Shown: positions 35,119 to 48,700, numbered from the stretch's first letter. The stretch: DNA of 64,000 bases from Nematostella vectensis (GCF_932526225.1 NC_064038.1:8059070-8123069), one strand, 5' to 3'. Notes: generated by a model not told the origin, from the sequence alone. Made by a program: numbers and translations.

Positions 35119-38100
35119 ATGGCTTCGGCGGATTTCCAGAGAAAAGTGGAACAAGCTTCGGAGCTAATCCGACCGCATGTTCGCCATACGCCGACAGAAT
35201 TCTCCCACTGGCTTAGCAAGCTTGGGAACGCTCAGGTCTATATCAAGTGGGGTAAGGGAATCGCTACCTTTGACTTGTTTTATGGCTTGTATCACAAGCC
35301 TGTGTTTATGATATGATGATATATGTGATGTCAAGATCTTGTTTACCGACTGTTTAAACGATGTCGATAGGTCATTCCACCCCTCCTCCCACATCCCCCT
35401 TTGATTCTGTTTCTTCTCTCCCCCCCCCCCCCCCCCATCCCCAACACCCTCCCACTCAAATCCGCCTTGAATCTTTTGGATGATTGGTGGAAATTCTCTA
35501 TGGACTTCCATACCAAGGAGATGTCTGAATCAAGGATCAAATTACTGGATAAGAGTGACAATGACAGCATAGCCACTTAGTTGCATATTAGTGTTTTAAT
35601 ATTTTTCCCTGCTAGCAGAGGCCTCTTTTTCTCTGTATTTTGCTGGGATGGCGTTTGCGAGGAAAAGAGACCTCGAACGCCAGCCAAGCGAAATACAGAG
35701 AAAAGAGGCCTCTGCTAGCAAGGAAATGATATTTATGTTGAATTGATAAATTTCAGACAGTGAGCAGTTAACAGGCTCAGCTAAAGCAAGGGGAGCTTTT
35801 CATAAACTGCTTGCTCTGAAACAAAGAGACCCAGCACTGATCAAGAATGGAGCAATAGCAGCGTCCACTGGCAATCATGGATTGGCTTGTGTAAGTTTGA
35901 CAGACAGAAAGACATGACAAGTTTTTGCGTTGCTGTATTTTAACAGGGTAATTTATGAAAAAGTGAAAAACACCTAATTGTTGTCTATTGAATTCAACCT
36001 TTTTTTATTTTTATTTTTTATATGCCTCTCTTTTCCCAGAATGTTGGGCATTTTGTTAGAAAATGATGTTCATCCCAATCCCTGGTTCCTATAATTCACA
36101 TATTTTCTTATCTTGGGGTATATAGGGTCTATTGTAGTGCCCTGTCTATATTACGATCTTTAGTTGCCTAGTCTTAATTGTGTAAAATTTAATTCTATGC
36201 TTATTATTAGTTTTGATTAGGTTCCCCCCCCCCCCCCACCTCTGATCATGAAGTAGTGGGCCATTTCCTCTTGAATGGTTGTTATCAAATACTATATCCT
36301 TTTTCCATATAAGACCCATGATTGCACACTCAACTCCCTTCAACAGATTCTACCTGTGTTGGTGCCGAGTTATTTTGAGTCCCTCTAAAACCTGAGAGAC
36401 CATGTAAATTTACTATTAAAGTAACTCTTTGCTTCTAAGTCCAAGGCAATGAGTATCCTTGGTATCAAAGGAGTAGTCTACGTCCCAGACATGGTTGACC
36501 CACAAAAGAAGAAAATGATTGAAGAGAATGGTTCCATGGTGAAGATAGTTGGACATACCTGTGCCGAGGCAGAACATGAGGCAAGGGTGGAGTCTGAGGT
36601 AGGCATGGTACACAAGGTGACAAGGGTAGACCTATGAGAGGGGGGTCCGATGGTACACAAGGTGACAAGGGTAGACCTATGAGAGGGGGGTCCGATGGTA
36701 CACAAGGTGACAAGGGTAGACCTATGAGAGGGGGTCTGATGGTACACAAGGTGACAAGGGTAGACCTATGAGAGGGGGTCCGATGGTACATAAGGTGACA
36801 AGGGTAGACCTATGAGAGGAAGGTCTGATGGTACACAAGGTGACAAGGGTAGACGTATGAGAGGAAGGTCTGATGGTACACAAGATGACAAGGGTAGACC
36901 TATGAGAGGGGGGTCCGATGGTACATAAGGTGACAAGGGTAGACCTATGAGAGGAAGGTCCGATGGTACACAAGGTGACAAGGGTAGACCTATGAGAGGG
37001 GGGTCCGATGGTACATAAGGTGACAAGGGTAGACCTATGAGAGGGGGGTCCAATGGTACATAAGTTGACAAGGGTAGACCTATGAGAGGAAGGTCTGATG
37101 GTACATAAGATGACAAGGGTAGACCTATGAGAGGAAGGTCTGATGGTACACAAGGTGACAAGGGTAGACCTATGAGAGGGGGTCCGATGGTACATAAGGT
37201 GACAAGGGTAGACCTATGAGAGGAAGGTCTGATGGTACACAAGATGACAAGGGTAGACCTATGAGAGGAAGGTCTGATGGTACATAAGGTGACAAGGGTA
37301 GACCTATGAGAGGAAGGTCTGATGGTACACAAGATGACAAGGGTAGACCTATGAGAGGAAGGTCTGATGGTACATAAGGTGACAAGGGTAGACCTATGAG
37401 AGGGAGGTGTGATGGTACATAAGTTGACAAGGGTAGACCTATGAGAGGAAGGTCTGATGGTACATAAGGTGACAAGGGTAGACTTGTGAGAGGAAGGTCT
37501 GATGATACATGAGGTGACAAGGGTAGACCTATGAGAGGAAGGTCTGATGGTACATGAGGTGACAAGGGTAGACCTATGAGAGGAAGGTCTGATGGTATAT
37601 AAGGTAGCAAGGGTAGACCTATGAGAGGAAAGTCTGATGGTACATAAGGTGACAAGGGTAGACCTATGAGAGGAAGGTGTGATGATACACAAGGTGACAA
37701 GGGTAGACCTATGAGAGGGAGGTCTGATGGTACATAAGGTGACAAGGGTAGACCTATGAGAGGGAGGTGTGATGATACACAAGGTGACAAGGGTAGACCT
37801 ATGAGAGGAAGGTCTGATGGTACATAAGGTGACAAGGGTAGACCTATGAGAGGAAGGTCTGATGGTACATGAGGTGACAAGGGTAGACCTATGAGAGGAA
37901 GGTCTGATTGTACATAAGGTGACAAAGGTAGACCTATGAGAGGAAGGTCTGATGGTACATAAGGTGAAAAGGGTAGACCTATGAGAGGAATGTCTGATGG
38001 TGCATAAGGTGACAAGGGTAGACCTATGAGAGAAAGGTCCGATGATACACAAGGTGACAAGGGTAGACCTATGAGAGGAAGGTCTGATGGTACATAAGGT

Positions 38101-41100
38101 GACAAGGGAGACCCATGAGAGGGGGGTCTGATGGTACACAAAGTGACAAGGGAGACCCATGAGAGGGGAGTCTGATGGTACACAAGGTGACAAGGGTAGA
38201 CCTATGAGAGGGAGGTGTGATGATACACAAGGTGACAAGGGTAGACCTATGAGAGGAAGGTGTGATGATACACAAGGTGACAAGGGTAGACCCAAGAGAG
38301 GGGGGTGTGATGATACACAAGGTGACAAGGGTAGACCTATGAGAGGAAGGTCTGATGGTACATAAGGTGACAAGGGTAGACCTATGAGAGAAAGGTCCGA
38401 TGGTACATAAGGTGACAAGGGAGACCCATGAGAGGGGAGTCTGATGATACACAAGGTGACAAGGGTAGACCTATGAGAGGAAGGTGTGATGATACACAAG
38501 GTGACAAGGGTAGACCTATGAGAGGAAGGTCTGATGGTACACAAGGTGACAAGGGTAGACCTATGAGATGAAGGTCTGATGGTACATAAGGTGACAAGGG
38601 AGACGTCTGATGGTACATAAGGTGACAAGGGTAGACCTATGAGAGGAAGGTGTGATGATACACAAGGTGACAAGGGTAGACCTATGAGAGGAAGGTCTGA
38701 TGGTACATAAGGTGACAAGGGTAGACCTATGAGAGGAAGGTCTGATGGTACATGAGGTGACAAGGGTAGACCTATGAGAGGAAGGTCTGATTGTACATAA
38801 GGTGACAAGGGTAGACCTATGAGAGGGAGGTCTGATGGTACATAAGGTGACAAGGGTAGACCTGTGAGAGGGAGGTGTGATGGTACATCAGGTGACAAGG
38901 GTAGACCTATGAGAGGAAGGTGTGATGATACATAAGGTGACAAGGGTAGACCTATGAGAGGGAGGTGTGATGATACACAAGGTGACAAGGGTAGACCTAT
39001 GAGAGGAAGGTGTGATGATACATGAGGTGACAAGGATAGACCTATGAGAGGGAGGTCTGATGGTACATAAGGTGACAAGGGTAGACCTGTGAGAGGGAGG
39101 TGTGATGGTACATCAGGTGACAAGGGTAGACCTATGAGAGGAAGGTGTGATGATACATCAGGTGACAAGGGTAGACCTATGAGAGGGGGGTGTGATGGTA
39201 CATAAGCTGACAAGGGTACAGTACGATAACCAGTTCCATAGCAGTCCTAGTTCAGTATCACTTAGCATTTGAAGATATTGTAGATTTCAACAATCCAAAA
39301 CTACCTAAATGATACAAAACTATTAACCTTTCCTGAGATATAAATCCAACTTATTTCATCACATCGTTTGTTTAGAAAGTATCATTATTTTGAAGCGATT
39401 TTCATAATTGTTGCTGATGGTACATAAGGTGACAAGGGTAGACCTATGAGAGGAAGGTCTGATGGTACATGAGGTGACAAGGGTAGACCTATGAGAGGAA
39501 GGTCTGATTGTACATAAGGTGACAAGGGTAGACCTATGAGAGGGAGGTCTGATGGTACATAAGGTGACAAGGGTAGACCTGTGAGAGGGAGGTGTGATGG
39601 TACATCAGGTGACAAGGGTAGACCTATGAGGGGAAGGTGTGATGATACATAAGGTGACAAGGGTAGACCTATGAGAGGGAGGTGTGATGATACACAAGGT
39701 GACAAGGGTAGACCTATGAGAGGAAGGTGTGATGATACATGAGGTGACAAGGGTAGACCTATGAGAGGGAGGTCTGATGGTACATAAGGTGACAAGGGAA
39801 GACCTGTGAGAGGGAGGTGTGATGGTACATCAGGTGACAAGGGTAGACCTATGAGAGGAAGGTGTGATGATACATCAGGTGACAAGGGTAGACCTATGAG
39901 AGGGGGGTGTGATGGTACATAAGGTGACAAGGGAGACCCATGAGAGGGAGGTCTGATGGTACATAAGGTGACAAGGGTAGACCTGTGAGAGGGAGGTGTG
40001 ATGGTACATCAGGTGACAAGGGTAGACCTATGAGAGGAAGGTGTGATGATACATAAGGTGACAAGGGTAGACCTATGAGAGGGAGGTGTGATGATACACA
40101 AGGTGACAAGGGTAGACCTATGAGAGGAAGGTGTGATGATACATGAGGTGACAAGGGTAGACCTATGAGAGGGAGGTCTGATGGTACATAAGGTGACAAG
40201 GGTAGACCTGTGAGAGGGAGGTGTGATGGTACATCAGGTGACAAGGGTAGACCTATGAGAGGAAGGTGTGATGATACATCAGGTGACAAGGGTAGACCTA
40301 TGAGAGGGGGGTGTGATGGTACATAAGCTGACAAGGGTACAGTACGATAACCAGTTCCATAGCAGTCCTAGTTCAGTATCACTTAGCATTTGAAGATATT
40401 GTAGATTTGAACAATCCAAAACTACCTAAATGATACAAAACTATTAACCTTTCCTGAGATATAAATCCAACTTATTTCATCACATGGTTTGTTTAGAAAG
40501 TATCATTATTTTGAAGCGATTTTCATAATTGTTGCTAAAATAAGTAATGTCCTAATTAATCGGCAAGCCTTAGATGCTCAGGGTCTGTGGTATACTCTGC
40601 CTAAAAGCAAGGCGGCTTTTGTGGAAGACTTTTTTCATTCGCAAAATTCGGAGGGAAGCTTACTACTCACACAAATGCAAACGCCGTCTGCGATAGACCC
40701 ACACTAAAAGATGTGTATAACCATATATTTTGGCCAGGGTTGTTTCAAGGACTGTCTAGCATGTTCTATAACCAGATATGATAAATTTTGAATTGTTTTG
40801 TTATAAAAAGACTTTCTCCGCATCTCCCTTTTTTCCCTGCAGCTCGTAATGCAAATATTTCTTAGTTCTAACAACTTCAAAGGACACATGTGATTCCAAA
40901 AGAAGGGAATCAATAACATCGAAGATAAGTTTGGAAAAGTTTTGTGTTTTTTGTTTTGTGTGCAATTTTGAACAGTGTCTCAAGCATTTTATCGCTTGTT
41001 AATTGTTCACAATCAGAAGCGAGCGTGTCTTATCCCAATAAACAGTCAAATCTATTACAAGAATGCCGGTCTCGTTATGCTAAATCCCCATACTCTTCAG

Positions 41101-44100
41101 TATGTCTAGCACAATCTTACGGTGTAAAGCCCCACCCGTGCGAGATGGATTCCTAGGTTTTTAGGAATTTCCAGGTATTCCTAGGAATTCCTAGGAATTT
41201 CCTAAGATTTCCTAAGTTTGATCTAAAGCTGTTAACAAAATATGATTAAACTTCCTAAAAAATTCCTAGGATTTCCTAGTATGCATACTGCGCCAGCACA
41301 AGCCAGCATTGCTGGAGAATTCTTGCTCGACTGACCACAAGACAAAGGAAATGTCAGAAAGTCAATTTCCCATTTTGACATTACCTTTGTCCTATTGTCA
41401 GTCGAGCAAATATTTGCCAGCACTGGCGGCTGGTGCTGGTGCAGTTTGCACGGGCTTTTAAGTGTACGAGCCCCCAAGAAAACAGCTCACCAGCAGGTAC
41501 AAAATGCAGACTACATTTTTCAGTGATTCCTTTTGTAGCCCAAGTTAATGCTGGTGCAGCGTCTAGTTTTTATATGAATGCTTAGAAGAAAGAATGTCTG
41601 TTAATGTATATGGCTTTTTTCTGACTAGATGCGATTTTTTCGATTTAACATTGCTTTTAGTTTTTCGTGCTTCCCATAGGACGTGGGAATAGTTCCGTAT
41701 CACCCTGCCGCCATAGTGTGTTTTGGTTTGACTGCAGATATAAAGCCGCGAAAAGGATTGATTTGATTATCCTGTTCTCAACTTATCATATTAATCCCAG
41801 TAATTTTAATTCTAAACGGTTATTTTTTATTATGTGGGCCTTATTTCAGTCATTTGGCTGAAATTTTAAAGACAACCTCCTTGATATTGTTAGCGTTCAA
41901 TATAATATTATTCTATATTAAAATAATTACTGAAACTGTGATCAATATATCGATATGCTAGGATAATTAAATAAAACGGCCAAGATTAACCATACTTAAA
42001 ACATTAGCTGGCTAACTTACAAAATGATAGGGGATTGTTTTTGCAGAACTCTTAAAAGAATGACAACAAGGCATTGGCATTCACATTTTGTTCTTGTAAA
42101 TAAAAACAACTTTTTGTTGAGCTCTTGTGCACGAAAATTATCAAAATAAATCACCCAATTCTAGGCTAACCTTATCCTCTACATTTTTTTCATTTTGCAC
42201 AATTTGCAGTTTCAGTATTTGTGTGGGTTGTGGCATTTATTTTGGAAAAATTATATCAGACCATTTTATTTATGATTGCAATATGGATTTGTTAGCGACA
42301 CGCGAGCGAAAGCCCATTGACGATTGTTGGTTTGTTAACCTGCTGCATTGCAAAGTTAAAATCATTTTTATACATTAGTTTTTAGCGAAAAGGAAGTAAA
42401 TATGTTTTTATTGATTCTCAATTGAAAAAAACTCAAAACAGATGACAGAAATTTTGAGTGATCGGAACTATGCCTGCTGCTACGGAACTATTCCCACTAT
42501 GTTCAAACAGAAAATACCATATAAATCAATAAAATGTGAAAATGTGAAAAAAATTTTTAGTCGTCTTAGAAAAAATCATGAGCATTTGGCCCTCCACAAA
42601 AAAGATAAAGCAATTTTAATATTAAGTGATACAGACCTGGTCATCGTACTGTAGACCTAGTTTTTGTTTTGAATATTCAAAATTCTAATTATTTAAAAAG
42701 ATTCAACTTTCCCAGTGATTCAAATGAACTTAATCCAATACTGATATGAAAACTTCATTTGCATAGGGTTCCTTATCCTTCTTTGTGTCATTTCTTCATC
42801 CTTCTTGTGTCATACAAGTCAGATTGTTGGGCTTTAAAATGCAATGGCATCATTTAAAGCTGGACGTTGACATGGGCTCCATCTGATACATCTCAACTGT
42901 TTTCCACCAAACCACAACACATAAAGTCACAAAATTTTGCCATGTGTATAAGATATTTCCATTTGTGGTATAAACTCACCTGTTTCTGTTCACTCTGGTT
43001 TTGTTTTGTCAAGCTGTCCTAACTGTTATTGTATCTTACAAACATACCTCAGCAAGATTTACTAAATGTCTTTTCTATCTTGCAATTAGGACAAAGAAAT
43101 CCCCTATGTATCTCCTTCAAATGACTGGGATGTCATGGAGGGACAAGGAACTCTAGGGTGAGAATAGTCATATAAACTGTATTATGTAGTGTAGCACTCT
43201 GATATACAGCAAAAATGGCAGAAAGAAGACATAGGTATTATATTAGAGGACACTTTGTCAAGAAATAATTTTAGGAAAGGGACTATACAGTATATAGTTT
43301 ACATATTGAAAGATTACAAGGGGTGAGGTGTAATTGCCACACCCATGGGTAGTTGGGTTAGCTGTTATTGCCCCAACCATGGGTAAAGGGGATTACATGT
43401 CATTGCTACACTTATGGGTTATGCAGCTAGTTTTCATTGCCACACCCATTAGTAGAGGGGCCAGGTACAATTGCCATTCCTATAAGCTATAAGTATAGGG
43501 GTTAGTGTTCATTTCCCTACATGGGTAGTGGGGTTAGGTGTCATTGTCACACCCATGGGTAGTGGGGTAAGGTGTCATTGCCCTACATATGTAGTGGGGT
43601 TAGGTGTCATTGCCCTACATGGGTAGTGGGGTTAGGTGTCATTGTCACACCCATGGGTAGTGGGGTTAGGTGTCATTGCCCTACATGGGTATTGGGGTTA
43701 GGTGTCATTGTCACACCCATGGGTAGTGGGGTTAGGTGTCATTGCCCTACATGGGTAGTGGGGTTAGGTGTCATTGTCACACCCATGCGTAGTGGGGTTA
43801 GGTGTCATTGCCCTACATGGGTAGTGTGGTTAGGTGTCATTGCCCTACATGGGTAGTGGGGTTAGGTGTCATTGTCACACCCATGGGTAGAGGAGTAAGA
43901 TGTCATTACCACACCTATGCATAGAAGGGTTAGGTTGCACTGCCCCACCCATGGGACGAGGGTTCAGGTGTCATTGTAACGCCCATGGGACGAGGGTTCA
44001 GGTGTCATTGTAACGCCCATGGGACGAGGGTTCAGGTGTCATTGTAACGCCCATGGGACGAGGGTTCAGGTGTCATTGTCACACCCATGGGTAGAGGAGT

Positions 44101-45757
44101 AAGATGTCATTACCACACTTATGCATAGAAGGGTTAGGTTGCACTGCCCCACCCATGGGACGAGGGGTTAGGTGTCATTGTAACGCCCATGGGTAGTGGG
44201 GTCAGGTGTCATTGTAACGCCCATGGGTAGAGGGGTTAGGTGTCATTGTAACGCCCATGGGTAAAGGGGTTAGGTGTCATTGTAACGCCCATGGGTAGAG
44301 GGGTTAGGTGTCATTGTAATGCCCATGGGTAGAGGGAGAGTCATTGTAATTTATCCATGGATCATAAACCATATAATGTTATTAACAGGCTAATAAGAGT
44401 GTGGAGTGTAATGGTGCATTAATGTGATTGTGTGACAGACTAGAATGTGATTGTGTGACAGACTAGAATGTGATTGTGTGACAGACTAGAATGTGATTGT
44501 GTGACAGGTTGGAGTTGTATCAGGATCTTCCCTCTGTTGATGTGGTGTTCGTGGCTGTTGGGGGAGGAGGTCTGATTGGAGGCATCGCTTCATACCTCAA
44601 AGCTGTTAAGCCTTCAATACAGGTACTACAAGTAAAAAAAGGCCTGCTTAGGGAATAACCAACCAATCCATTTCTCTGTTTTGACAAAGACATTGGAAGA
44701 AACTCACAACTTTTTCTGCTGGTATTCTGTCCTTTGGCGGAAAAGTTTGCAGTAAAAGTTGTCACAACATGAAAGAAAAGGGTGGTGTAGGTAGTGATTA
44801 TTATAGGGCCATCATGTCTCTTTTGTATCTGCTCAGTCTGCTGGACTACAGTAGTTATCCAGCTTGCACCAGGCTTCATTTACCAAAAGGCACAAAACTG
44901 GTGTGTTCTTTTTACATTTCATTGAGAGACATCCACCTTTAATGGGCTACTTGGTGTTGATGTATTCAACCCAAGCAATTGGTGATTATTTTTCTGCTAC
45001 TCAGGTTGTGGGCTGTGAAACAGAGATGTCGCCTGTCATGTCTAAGTCTGTCCAGGCAGGGAAAATCCTGGAAATGCCATCTGGTGATACGTTATCTGAT
45101 GGTACTTCAGGAGGTGCTGAACAGGGATCAGTAAGTGTGCCGTTATTATTCTTGATGAAAACCTTTAGAACCAGTAGTTATCATCATCAATGTCTCTTCA
45201 TATATCATCATGCTGGTGATCACCTCATTTTACCATTGTCATCATCAACATCATTATAACCATAATCTACAGTGACATCATTTTATTCTTTGTATTATCA
45301 CCATTTATCTGATTGATGGAAGCTTTGCAATTTCACCATTTCCAATGACCTTTTAAACCACTATTTTGTTAAAATTATAGTTCTCTGCCCTATTCACATT
45401 GTGTTGATGGCTTTGACAGGTAGCATTCCCTGTTTGTCAAGAAGTTGTGGATGATTGGGTTGTAGTCACTGAGGAAGAAATTGCCAAAGCAGTTTATGAA
45501 GTCATGGACAAGCACCACAAGGTGACATTAAGTTAAGAGCATTCTGCCTGTGATCAACTGCGCCCTGTGGTTTGAGTGGGATAACTCCAACTGAACTGTT
45601 TTTATTGTGACAGATAGTAGAAGGGTCTGCTGGGGTGTCATTTGCCTCGTACATCAAGACTAGACAGAGATGGGAGGGGAAGACTGTTGCTATTGTAGCA
45701 TGCGGAAGCAATATCAGTATGAAAAACCTCAAGATGATAATTCAGAAGTTTGGCTGA
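35119..45757 (+). CDS. PLP-dependent fold-type II enzyme, serine/threonine dehydratase or serine racemase-like, 326 aa
   Basis: Exons: 35119-35251, 35757-35890, 36440-36598, 43090-43157, 44508-44622, 45005-45130, 45420-45521, 45614-45757; phases join and total 981 nt. Motifs in order: VYIKWDSEQLTGSAKARGAF (K is the expected PLP Schiff-base lysine; most relatives have GSFK), ASTGNHGLA, VAVGGGGLIGGIA (phosphate-binding glycine loop) and VEGSAGVSFA. The tail ACGSNISMKNL resembles the C-terminus of L-serine dehydratase more than the SGGN of serine racemase. Length fits the family. It likely eliminates ammonia from, or racemises, a small hydroxy-amino acid in the cytosol; the substrate cannot be read from the sequence. 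The ATG is preceded by TTTTATAG, a possible acceptor, so a non-coding first exon is likely. The stop is followed two bases later by a perfect GTAAGT donor, implying a 3' UTR intron. Confidence 0.9.
35611..35719. mobile_element. Foldback element in the PLP gene intron 1
   Basis: GCTAGCAGAGGCCTCTTTTT followed by CTCTGTATTT pairs with AAATACAGAGAAAAGAGGCC and TCTGCTAGC; arms are about 33 bp and nearly perfect. Confidence 0.75.
36604..40337 (+). repeat. Giant 45-bp minisatellite in the PLP gene intron 3, split by a duplicated flank
   Basis: Unit is GGTGACAAGGGTAGACCTAT followed by GAGAGGAAGGTCTGATGGTACATAA. The array starts within 6 bp of the exon 3 donor and runs to about 39222; a 190-bp non-repeat segment follows, then units resume at about 39411 and end near 40337. 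Because 45 bp is 15 codons, long frames without stops appear on both strands, the largest 815 codons (36766-39213, minus, LPLSPYVPSDLPLIG repeats). I regard these as by-products of the period. Confidence 0.95.
39226..39414 (+). repeat. Copy of the array's 3' flank inside the array
   Basis: Starts CAGTACGATAACCAGTTCCA and ends AATTGTTGCT. The same sequence, with a couple of changes (for example TTTCAACAAT versus TTTGAACAAT), follows the array at 40338-40536. So the array end plus flank was duplicated as a block. Confidence 0.93.
41286..41448. mobile_element. 163-bp long-armed hairpin (PLP gene intron 3)
   Basis: Arms of about 75 bp, roughly 80% complementary: ACTGCGCCAGCACAAGCC with TTGCTCGACTGACCACAAGA at the left, and the inverted forms (TGTCAGTCGAGCAAATATTT, GCTGGTGCTGGTGCAGT) at the right, around a small AATTTCCC loop. 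The preceding 120 bp hold many TTCCTAGGA repeats. Probably a MITE; an expressed hairpin RNA is possible. Confidence 0.7.
43328..44345 (+). repeat. 31-37-bp minisatellite complex (PLP gene intron 4)
   Basis: About 30 diverged units on the theme GGTTAGGTGTCATTGTCACA plus CCCATGGGTAGTGG, with subfamilies (GCCCTACATGGGTAGT, GTAACGCCCATGGGACGA). Confidence 0.9.
44424..44507 (+). repeat. 23-bp repeat copying the PLP gene exon 5 acceptor
   Basis: GTGATTGTGTGACAG occurs at 44424, 44447, 44470 and 44493; the last copy is the true acceptor before exon 5 (44508). The three upstream copies offer identical AG sites. Confidence 0.9.
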
Positions 45758-48700
45758 AGGTAAGTACACAAGAGGCATGAAAAGGTGACTCCAGAGGGTG
45801 TACAGGATTGCCATGGGGAGGGTGGAGAGGTGACTCCAGGGGGTGTACATGATTACCATGGGGAGGGTGGAGAGGTGACTCCCAGGGGAAGTACTAGATT
45901 ACCATGGGGAGGGTGGAGAGGTGACTCCAGGGGGTGTACATGATTACCATGGGGAGGATGGAGAGGTGACTCCAGGGGGAAGTACAAGGTCTGCATGGGA
46001 GGGGTTGACATGAATATAATTCTCTTTATTTTGTCTAAAAAGTACAAATAGCCACAGGAAGGCCATGGGGTTCTTTAACCCTTTTACTTTTGAGCAAAAT
46101 TGTAAGAAAAACAGACTGAAAACACAAACCTCCCCCCCCCCCTATCTCAAGTCTAACACTATCAGTTAAAAGCTACTGCTGACCCAAGACGGCGGTATGC
46201 CTTGAAGTTTCCAACAATGCACTGCAGTGCCTTTTCTTTCTAGCGACGGCACTGCTACAGCCTGTTGCTTACAACAGTTTTGCTTGTAATTTGCTTAAAA
46301 ATTACAGTTTTTTTTCACATCTGGAGTGCCTTAGGACATCATAAAGTCTATTTGGGCATAATTAATGCTGTGCTTGTGGTTGTTTGCACGCTGAGGTTGA
46401 TTCAATGGGATAATTTTAATTAATGGTAATCTAGTTTGGGCTCTTCCGAGTGAGAAAGGAATTTTCTAGTGAATGGCCTCCTACTCTCCAATATGGACCA
46501 TCGTTGCTACCCAACCTTATTAAAAAAATTGTTAACAGGCTTATTCTGGGTTCCTTGGACCTGGAACTGTTTTGTTTGGCTTTGGGGCAAAGAGATTTAT
46601 AAAAAAAAACTGTTATGATTATGGGGGGAGGAGTTTTCCTGCCTCTCTGTCAAGGTGTTTCCGAGACTCCCATGATGCAGTGCAGGCACGCAATTTAGCC
46701 TAAAGATGGTGACTCGCTTCTAATGTGGGTTTTAGCATTGATTATTGTGGCTGATGGCTGTAAAATGGGACCTGACAGAGTGCATTAAAGGTATCTATTT
46801 GTGACTTGATCTGTGTTTGCTTGTCTCTATTTGTAGTTCAGAATTTTGTCTTTTACCCCGATTTTGCCGGCAAAATCGCTCGCGCTCGCGTCGGATTAAA
46901 GCAAAGGCCAACAAACTATATATCAATTTAAAGCTTAATGATTGTACTTTCCTCCTAAAATAATCATTTTTTATACGCGCTTAATTTTGAGAGCTTTTGC
47001 CTGGTCCGAAGTGCGAAATCGACCACTTTTAAACATGCGAATTATTTATACACACCAAAAGCGCGTAACCTCCCGGGATCTGCTTTATATCTTTCGTCCT
47101 GTACTGAACTGACAAACCGTGTCTACATTTCACGTCACACAGCCTCGTTGATTAATAATCAAGGGTCAAAGTTAGGCGTGGAATAATTTTGCTTCTTTGG
47201 CTACAACGCGCTAATTAAGTCCGTAGCAAAAAAAACTATTTATTATCCGCGGCACGGTGTGACAGAACAATATCTATACTAGACGCTTGCCAAGTTGCGC
47301 AGGAATCGGGCGGTTAGAAGTGTACCTTTAATTCACATATTTAGATTAAGATGGGGTGAAATTTGATTGCGAGATATCGGGGATTGAAGTTGTGTAAACA
47401 TTAGAGGAAGCGTGACAGTAATGACAGACGAAGAGCAAATAGAGCCGCGTATGGCAACCAATCACATTGCATGCTCTACACGCAGCGGGAAAACTCTTAG
47501 GCGCTTACATGTCATAGCGCTAGTCGTGCAAGTGAAGGAAGATGCCTAGACTGAAGCGAGCTTGCACCGAAGAAAAGAGCGCGGAAAACTTAAAAAGACC
47601 GCGAACGGAGACAACTCTCTGTTTCAGGCTTTCTTCCTCGCTTAGCCTTCTTCGGAAGCCAAGGATTCTCATTTAATCTTGGCGTAGTTTACAACTATGC
47701 AAAATTTAGAGTAAACGCTTATTAAGTTGATATAAATACGGATAAATCTCGGATAAAACGTCGATAATAATACTGACGCGCTTGTATGCTAATTAGAGGG
47801 AAAAGCGGTAAAAATCAGTTACCCGGATGTTGATCGCGGGACTTTGAAACAGGATTATGGGATTATTGACACCTTCGAGAATAACGCTACACTCGTTCGA
47901 ATTCGGATTTCTTGAATATCTGGCGGAGTATTTAAGATTTTGTTGGTATTTTTTTGCTAACATCTAGAGTGTGCCTATTGTCATCGAATGGCATAATAAA
48001 AAAATTTCACCCGAAATGAATCCATTTGGGTCTACGGTATCGTTAAGCATTTGTTTCGTTGGTCAGAAATCGAGGTTGATCTTGACAATAGAGTCAATTC
48101 TATTACATTGCTTGGATGCGCCTTGGAAGAATCCATGAGTATCCGGCTCTGGTGATGTATGGTTTGCATTTCTGGCGTTTAGGCGTATGGCTTGGTTTTG
48201 GCTTGGTTCTGGCTTATATTTTACAGGCGCCTCAGGGCGTAATAGTAATAAAAGGGTTAAATACAGGAAGCGTCTTTGTATCAAACTCAAAAACACAAGA
48301 TGAAATAAGATATTAATATACTTGGAATAAAACATCGCATTATTTTACTTTTTAGTATTTATTACAATAAATATCTCTGATAATTTAAGAATTCTCTAGG
48401 TACGGCGTTTATCTAAATACAGCCTCATACATTACTTTCATCAAATTAAACAATGATTTATATCAATAGAGTGATTTTCATTAACCTGTTCTCTTTTGTG
48501 TTTTACTGACTATTACCCTTTGACTATCACACTTTGTTTCACAAGTTAGACTAATGAAAACCACTCTATATCATTTTGCTCTACTATAATCCTATTGATC
48601 AGCCTTCATAGTATCTACATAAGCCTGCTTATAAAACTGTCTCCATATTTTAGAGTGGTTTTTATAAAACCATGAAACAAAGCCAGCCAAAAAAAAAGAG

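Noticed and set aside
36766..39213. 815-codon minus-strand frame, plus 337-, 181- and 157-codon relatives
   Set aside because: They are pure 15-codon repeats from the 45-bp satellite, open in several frames and on both strands, inside an intron, with no domain.
47542..47676. 44-codon ATG frame in a CG-richer stretch
   Set aside because: No family match and no splice donor; described only as part of the intergenic interval.
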